64,000 nucleotides of DNA from Neocallimastix lanati (nom. inval.) (Eukaryota > Neocallimastigomycota > Neocallimastigomycetes > Neocallimastigales > Neocallimastigaceae), in NCBI GenBank assembly GCA_016946835.1, contig JACVTC010000030.1, positions 175,001 to 239,000 on the forward strand, given 5' to 3'. The translations under genes were made by a program, and so were the position numbers. Positions 56,531 to 64,000 of this stretch are shown here, one piece after another (positions within the stretch are counted from its first letter, which is position 1; each line of letters starts with the position of its first letter). The notes beneath the pieces were generated by a model that saw nothing but the letters and a program-made list of their open reading frames with translations, was not told the DNA's origin and ran no database searches.

Positions 56531-56963
56531 TTTAAACTAAACATCACATTTTTTCAACTCAAAATATTATTATAATGATAAGGAATTCAATAAAAGTTTA
56601 TTACTACTATTATATTAACATCTCTCATAAAATTTTTTAATTTTATAGTTAATTTAAAATGACATTATTATTTGGTTTAATAGTTACTGTTTTATCTCCG
56701 TAATACCATTTATTAAATAATCTTGGTAGAATTTTAAAGGAAAATAAAATATTAAAAAAAAAATTACACATTAACTAATAAAATTAAATAACCATCTTAT
56801 ATATGTGTGTATTTTTATTATTATATATTTTATATATTATATATATATATTTATTATATAAATACATGCATAGTGTAACATAAATTATCAACATCTTAGA
56901 GCCAAAAATTAAATTTACCACCAAATGACCAAATGTTTAAATGAATACTATTTAAAAATACTA

Positions 56964-56994
<31 letters not shown>

Positions 56995-57032
56995 TATAAT
57001 TATAATTATTATTATTATAGTTATAATTATTA

Positions 57033-57107
<75 letters not shown>

Positions 57108-58049
57108 TTATTAAAATTCTCATAATTAAATAAATAAAAAAGGCCTTAAATTAAATAAACCAATTTTTAACCAAAAAGTATCTATTAACATACGAACATT
57201 ATAATTTATTTTTATTCACTTACTTTTGATTATTTATTTATTTATTTATTTATTTATTCATCCACTTTTATTCATATTTGCTATTTAATTCAATTTTTTA
57301 ATTTTTTCTTTTTTTAAGATTAACCACTTTATATTAAATTAATTAATTTCAATATCACATTATTCTATTAAACTTTTTTTTTAAAAAAAAAATTTAAAAA
57401 AAATGCTTTTATATATAAGTGAACAACTACTCCAATATATTTTAATTACTTTCCATTTGATTCATAATATATGGTATGTGTAATACAAAAAGTGTCTGTA
57501 GAAATAATAAATGTTAATTTTTTTAGAATTTAGAATAACCTTTATTAATATTACATTTATTATAAATAAAGTTTTAAATTTATTTATTAGAGTATATAAA
57601 CTATAAATATACACGAGCATATAAAGATTATTTCGCTGTCTATTATAGAACTATATATTATATATGATGTTCATTCAAATTTTTATTTATTTTATTTGAA
57701 AAGCAGATTAAATTGAATAAGGTAATCATATAATAAAATACATACTTAAAACTTTATTTTCCATGATGAATGATGACGCTTTTGTTTATTTCCAATTTAT
57801 TTCATTTTATATATTATAAGTATATTGAAATATATATATCAAATGAAAAATTCATTTATTTTTTAATTTGAGTTTAAGCCAAAAAAATAATTTTAATATG
57901 ATATGAATTTAGTTATAAATTAAAGTTTGCATTCGTAATAACAAAAGGAAATAATAGACTGCATTAAAACTTTATTTATTATATTTTGATTTTATGTTTT
58001 TTTTTTAAAATTTTTTTGAAAATATAATTAGAAATTAATTATTTATTTA

Positions 58050-58806
58050 ATACTTAATAATAAATAATTGAATAATAAATAATAAATAATAAATAATAAT
58101 CATATAAAGGTTGTATTAATAATAATAACTAATAATAAATATTAAATAATATGAATATTAAATATTAAATATTAAATAATGAATGATTATTAATTTTTAT
58201 AGTTATTGACCCATTTTAATTAAATATATAGCTATTATTTATATATCAAAATAGCAAAGAAATATATAGTGATTTATAATATTTTGGTTTTTTTTTTTTT
58301 GTTATAATTATTTTTTTATAATCTAATATTGAATATTCATTAATAATTATTTAATAATATTTATTAGTTTATTTATTATTATTATTTATTATTTATTATT
58401 TATTATTCAATTATTTATTATTTATTATTCATTATTTATTATTTATTATTTATTATTTATTATTCAATTATTTATTATTTATTATTCATTATTTATTATT
58501 TATTATTTATTATTTATTATTTATTATTTATTATTTATTATTTATTATTTATTATTTATTATTTATTATTTATTATTTATCATTTATTATTTATCATTTA
58601 TTATTTATTATTTATCATTTATTATTTATTATTTATTAGTAAATACTCTTTATTTTTATTATTTAATTTTATTTATTATTTATTATTCATAATTATTCAT
58701 TATTTATTATTTATTATTTATTATTTATTATTTATTATTCAATTATTTATTATTTATTATTTATTATTTATTATTTATTATTTATTATTTATTATTTATT
58801 ATTTAT
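58050..58806. repeat. Opposed TAAATAA / TTATTTA heptamer arrays
   Basis: A short plus-orientation array (about 58058-58100, with the TTGAATAATAAATAA variant) is followed by a long minus-orientation array (about 58375-58806, with TTCAATTATTTATTATTTA variants). This is the same repeat family and the same inverted arrangement as at 4330-7384. Confidence 0.85.
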
Positions 58807-59760
58807 TAAATACTCTTTGTTATATATTAATCAACTTAATCAACTTCTATATTGAATAGAATTTTTTTTTCTTTTTATAAAAATAATAAAAAAAAAAAAA
58901 ATAAAATAAAAAGCATACAAAAAGTAGTACAGTATTGCTGTATAATGAAATGAATTTGCAATTCAAAATAATTCAATTAATAAAAATTGATATTAGAAAG
59001 ATTATAAATAGATAATAACAAAAAATAAAAACAAAACAGCAAAAAATGAAATTATTATTATTATTATTATTATTTTTATTTTTTATTATTTTTTAGTAAA
59101 AATAACGCACTTATATAAATGCAGGAAGCAATATGTTCTATTGAATATTTTATGATATTAATAACAATATTTCATATTAAAATTTCTTATAAACAACGAT
59201 GGATGTAAATAATATATCGAATAAATATTATCATTATTAATTGATATAAATTAATTTTTCATGTTTCCTCAAGTCTTGTTATTTTCTCAGTGTGCAGTAA
59301 TAGAGACATTAATCCTACTTCAATACTTTTAGCTTTCATACATTTTATTTTTTTTTTTACTCCACTTTCAATTCTAAGAGTGTTAAATTGACTTTTGCAT
59401 AATTGTTAACTTTTCCCTTTTTTTCCTTTTTTTTTATTTGAATCCATTTTAAAACCAAATTTTCTTCTTTTTGGAATACCTTCCGAATATGGAAAGACAC
59501 TAAAAATTTTATTTTTTTTTTAACAAATTAAAATTTAAAAAAAAATTAAATAAGATGTCAATGCAACTCAAATGAATTGAATAAATTAGATTACATATAT
59601 TGTCAATAAAGTCTGGTGATATATAAAGTATTCGTAATAAGTATAATCTAATATACAGCTATTACTTTTTAAGATATGAAATAGCTATTGACATATATAT
59701 AAAAAGTATATTTCAATATAACATAATATATAAATTGTATTAAAAGAAAAGAATAAATAT

Positions 59761-59860
59761 ATAATAAAATAAAATATAAAATAATAATATAAATAAAATT
59801 ATACTTAATATATTATTATTTTATATTTTATTTTATTATATAAAGTATAATTTTATTTAT
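59761..59860. repeat. Interlocked inverted repeats (P-Q-P'-Q')
   Basis: P (59761-59790) is the exact reverse complement of P' (59810-59839), and Q (59789-59806, ATAAATAAAATTATACTT) is the exact reverse complement of Q' (59843-59860). Because the two pairs cross, they cannot both form simple hairpins at once; an RNA of either strand would have two competing folds or a pseudoknot. Confidence 0.8.
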
Positions 59861-61145
59861 GAATAATTCATATTAATATATTAATTTATTCATTTTAAAT
59901 AATTTTTAATTGTAATAAATGTATAAAGTATATATATAATGTAAAGAGAATATATTGTTCATATATTACAAACTACCTAAATATTAATCTTTTCCATTTT
60001 TGAAATAGACTAAAAAAAAAATAATTTTAAAATTAAATTATTACTCATTTTATTATATATACAAAATATATGGATTAATTTATTGTAATTTATTATTTAA
60101 TTTATTATTTAATTTATTTTTTAATTAAAAATTTATGTTTATTACAATATATATTTAATATATTATCACTTTTTTTATTTAATAAGTGAATGAAAGCATG
60201 AATAAAAAATAAATAATTGAATGTAAACTATATAATTTAATTTTGCCATTTATTTATTTATATGTTATTCATTCATTTATTTTAGTGTGCAAATAAGTTT
60301 ATAAAAATACTAAATAAAATAATAATTTTACAATGATATAAATTTTAAATATAAAATATATTAATTTTAAATATAAAATATATAAATTTAAATATAAAAT
60401 ATATAGATTTTAAATTTAAATTTTAAATATTAATAAATTTGTTTAATATATTTATAAATAATGTTTCGTCTGATTTATAATAATATAGAATATATATAGA
60501 AATAATTTATACATAAAATTTTTTAAAATTATATAAAATGTCATTCTATTCATCATCCCACAAACGTTATTATTCATATACCAAATATTATTTTTAATTA
60601 TTATTTATTTAATTTATTAGTTATTTGTTTATTTATTAAAATAATAGATATAAATGAATAACTAAATAAATATTCACTTATTTCTTTTTTTAAATATTTT
60701 TATAATTAAATAGTATTAATATATATAAATGATAATATATCTAATATATCTAATGTATATATAAATTATTTTTATTGCTTTTTCTAATTATTTTTTTATT
60801 TATTTTTTTATTTATTTATTTATTTATAATTTATTAATCGATAAATAAATAAATAAATAATAATAAAATATAAAATTCTTTTTTTTTTTTTATATATCTT
60901 TCTTTCTTCTTTATTTGTTTTGTATTTTATATATATATATATATATATTTTTATTCTTATTCATAACAAAAGTTCTTTTTGCTTCTTTTTTTCCTTTTTT
61001 TTTTTTTTTTAATAATATTATTTCTTCATTTTATTTTATTATTTATTTAAATAATTGGTAATTTCAATTATTAAAATAAAAATAAAGTAAAATGAAATAA
61101 TAATTTTAATAATAATATTGTTAATAATAATAAACTTTTTTTTTC

Positions 61146-61177
<32 letters not shown>

Positions 61178-62538
61178 ATTTGTGTAATAATATAAAATAA
61201 ACTTAAATTTGTATATAAAAGGTATTTTTATTATTTAAATATTAGATTTAATTAAGAATGAAAAGAAAAAATATATATATTTAACGAAAAACAATAAATA
61301 CATTTAAACAATAATTATCCTAATTGCCTTCAAAGGATTAATAAAAAATAATAATAATAATAATAATAAAAAATTATCAATATTATTTATTTCAATAAAA
61401 GAAGGATTATACTAAAAAAAAAGTATATATAATAATGAAAATAGGTTTAAAATTAATAAAGAGATATTTAAATATAATAAATTAAGCTTTTCAATTATTA
61501 ATTATTTATTTAATAATCATTATTTGTTATGTTCTTCCTGCTTTTATATATATATATAAGAAAAAAAGAAATAATAAAAAGTGTAGTAAATAATAAATAA
61601 AATAAAACTAAAGATTAATATATCATTTCAAACTAATATTTGTTTGATTTGTATTCTTTAAATAAAAATAAATTAAATATATTCAGAGTATAAATTCAAA
61701 AACCGTTGTAATAAACAATTCACTATAGTATTTGCCTAAACTCAATTCTTTTTTTAGTACAATTAAATAAATACTAAAAAACAAAAATAAACATATAATA
61801 AAATTGTAAATAAATAAATAAAAAAATAAATATTTCTTATTTATAAATGAAATATAATAAAGCGATAACTCTTTTACAATAATTTATTAATTAAATAATG
61901 TGATTGAATAATAATACCAACCTATAAAAAATTTATAAAATTAAAAAATATATATTATTTTTTAAATGTATATAAAATATTTAAAATTGTATAAATAGTT
62001 TAATTTATATATATATTTATTACTATTTCTATTTAAATATACTAATTAATATAATATATATATTTATTATAATTATTTTATATTTTATATTAATATATTA
62101 TTTATTATAGATAATATAATTACGTATGATGAACTAAATTAACTAATTATAAATGCTTAAACGTGTTACAAAAATATAAAATAATTCATAAATGATTATT
62201 TAATGTCCTTTTAATACTTTTTTTAAAAATAACCATAAATTAATATAATTAATATAAATACTATTTCAAAAAAAAAAAAAAAAAAAAAAAAAACTTTTTA
62301 TTCAATATTTTTATAGAAATTTTAAATAATAATCGACAATAAACAAACTTACTTTTGTATTATATTCTTTTTAATATATAGAAGTAAATATAAATAATAT
62401 AAATATAATTTTATAATTATATTATTTACAATTTATTTTCTTTTTTAATTCTTTTAATATACCCTTTGACTTTTAATTATCTTTTAAAAAAAATATACTA
62501 ATAATAATAATTAATAATAATAAAAAGGAAAAAAAAAA

Positions 62539-64000
62539 ATGTTAACTACAACTATTAATAATATTCCCTCTTCCAGTTCACTGAATCAGGAACAACCAAA
62601 AGTTAATAAAAATAAACCTTCAGAAGAAGAAGGAAATTCTCATAATGAAAATGATATGATTATAGATACCAATAATAATAATAATAATAATTCACAAGAA
62701 AAAAATGAAGATGTTTCAACGAAAGATAAAGATGCTATAAATTTTAATGATAATAAAGGTAGAAAAAGTAAAGATTCTAATCGTTTTTATAATCGTAATA
62801 ATAGTAATAAAGGCTACAAAGGTAACTATCGTAATAACCAAAATAAGCTGAATTATAAGAACAGTAGTAGTTCAATGAAGTCAGATTTTTCAAATAATGG
62901 TCGTTACTATAACGGTAGTAGAGGAGGTAATAAAAAAAATAGACAAAATTATAGCAATGCGGGTAATAATAGTATTTATAACGGCAATAACAACAGCAAA
63001 AATAGTAATAATAACAATAATAACAATAGCAATCTTAAAAATCCTGTTAAAAATATTAAAGATATTCAAAAAAAATTAGACAAAAAATTAACTAAAGATA
63101 ATTCTAATATTAGTAATACCTTTAAAACTCCTTCTTCTTCTTCTTCAGCTATACCAACAATAAATGATGACAAAATTATTAATAATGAAGATACTATCCA
63201 GACCAAATTAACCATGGATCATAATGATCCAGAAATTTTAGAACAAAAGGATGATTTTATTCCTCCATCATCCTCTTCTATATCAAATATCAATGAAAAA
63301 GAATCAGAAACTGCTATTACAGAAAATGAGAATGTCTCAATGAATACGGAAGAATCTGATTTTCTTAATGGTTTTTCTTCAGATAAAATTGAAAATGCAG
63401 GGTATTTTTTTTTTTTTTTTTTAATTAATAAATTAACTTTAAATCAAAACAATAAAAAAAAGTAATAATAGTAATAATAGATAAATGGATGAATAAAAAT
63501 TAAAATTTCTATATAAGTATTATATAAACTTTATCATTTAGATTTTATTATTATAATATTAGTTATATAATAATAAAGATAGAATATATTTCATTTGTTT
63601 ATATTAATAATACTACTAAAGAAATTTTAAAAAAAAATGATAAATTAATTGATAAAAACAGATTTTAAAAATTTTATATAATATAGATAGATAATAAATT
63701 AAAAATAATTATTTAGTTTAGTTTAGTAAAAAATATATATATATTAATTTTTTATTCATTGCATAATATTTTTATAATATGTATTATATTTATAGAAAAA
63801 TATTCATCGGTGGTTTAACGTATGAAACTACAGATGGTAAGTTTAAATTTATTATTTAAATCTATTAGGGTGTTTAAATAATTTTTTTTTTATAGAGGTT
63901 AAAATATTAAATAGTCATATGTGGTTTATTCATTTACACCTTTTTTACTTCATTGGCAAATGCCAGAATTAAAATGGAAATAAAATTTTTAAAGTTTTAT
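62539..64000 (+). CDS. RRM RNA-binding protein, 5' part, runs off the window
   Basis: Exon 1 at 62539-63401 codes a disordered region rich in Asn, Ser, Lys and Asp, with an Arg/Gly/Tyr/Asn stretch (about residues 75-150) of the kind that binds RNA or drives condensates. Exon 2 at 63796-63836 adds GKIFIGGLTYETTDE, the RNP2 strand that opens an RRM of the hnRNP A/B, Hrp1 or Musashi kind. The codon across the junction (GG plus A) gives Gly. The donor after exon 2 is a good GTAAGT. A candidate next exon at about 63896 does not continue as an RRM, so the remaining exons probably lie beyond 64000. RRM proteins of this kind act in mRNA processing or translation; the exact role is not readable from this piece. 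Confidence 0.8.

Larger units (their letters stand above)
54255..62538. other. Gene-free repeat desert
   Basis: 8.3 kb with no recognisable coding exon on either strand. It contains a 40-plus A-run at about 54368-54412, a short (GA)n at about 55024-55041, a TTTTA/CAATCTGTACTTTATATT minisatellite (56160-56530), (ATTT)n at about 57047-57110, heptamer arrays (58050-58806) and an interlocked palindrome (59761-59860). One slightly less AT-rich patch at about 59265-59500 has no readable frame. The 3' end of the TLDc gene and promoter of the RRM gene must lie at the edges. Confidence 0.65.

Noticed and set aside
63896-64000. Third exon of the RRM gene starting after TATAG at 63895
   Set aside because: Translation from the proper phase (EVKILNSHMWF) does not match RRM helix 1 and meets a stop; the true exon is probably outside the window.

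Overview
The window looks like nuclear DNA of an anaerobic gut fungus (Neocallimastigomycota) or a very close zoosporic relative. This is an inference from four things: extremely AT-rich intergenic DNA full of A/T homopolymers and (AAT)n arrays; genes split by short AT-rich introns (GT..TAG); Asn-rich low-complexity proteins; and a full axonemal dynein heavy chain, which needs a flagellated life stage. Dictyostelids share the base bias but lack axonemal dynein, and the standard stop codons argue against ciliates.

Layout. 1-1830: broken Ty1/copia relic. 1831-8295: gene-free, with heptamer arrays and a 56-bp inverted repeat. 8296-13122 (+): six-exon class-A ABC half-transporter of 1271 aa, including a 10-nt micro-exon. 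14242-18965: a long (TTA)n tract and three decayed LINE pieces. 19330-23341 (+): decayed paralogue of the ABC transporter, carrying a 100-codon Asn-tract expansion. 24785-25247: a less AT-rich, non-coding, poly(A)-ended island that I cannot assign. 27352-29832 (+): ten-exon heterotrimeric G-protein alpha subunit of 370 aa with a serine at the catalytic-glutamine position. 30915-46169 (-): 22-exon, 4093-aa single-headed-type inner-arm dynein heavy chain. 51250-54254 (+): five-exon TLDc (OXR1-like) protein of 541 aa. 54255-62538: gene-free repeat desert. 62539-end (+): 5' part of an RRM RNA-binding protein gene that runs off the window.

The genes do not form an obvious functional cluster, as is usual for a eukaryote. 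The G-alpha and dynein genes are convergent; dynein and TLDc are divergent across 5.1 kb. All exon models were built by hand from splice signals, and exon phases sum correctly for the four complete genes (3816, 1113, 12282 and 1626 nt). The most interesting items are the Gln-to-Ser G-alpha, the 10-nt and 20-nt micro-exons, the poly-Asn expansion in the dying ABC copy, the unassigned island, and several fold-back or interlocked palindromes. I saw no defence system, biosynthetic cluster, CRISPR array, rRNA or tRNA.
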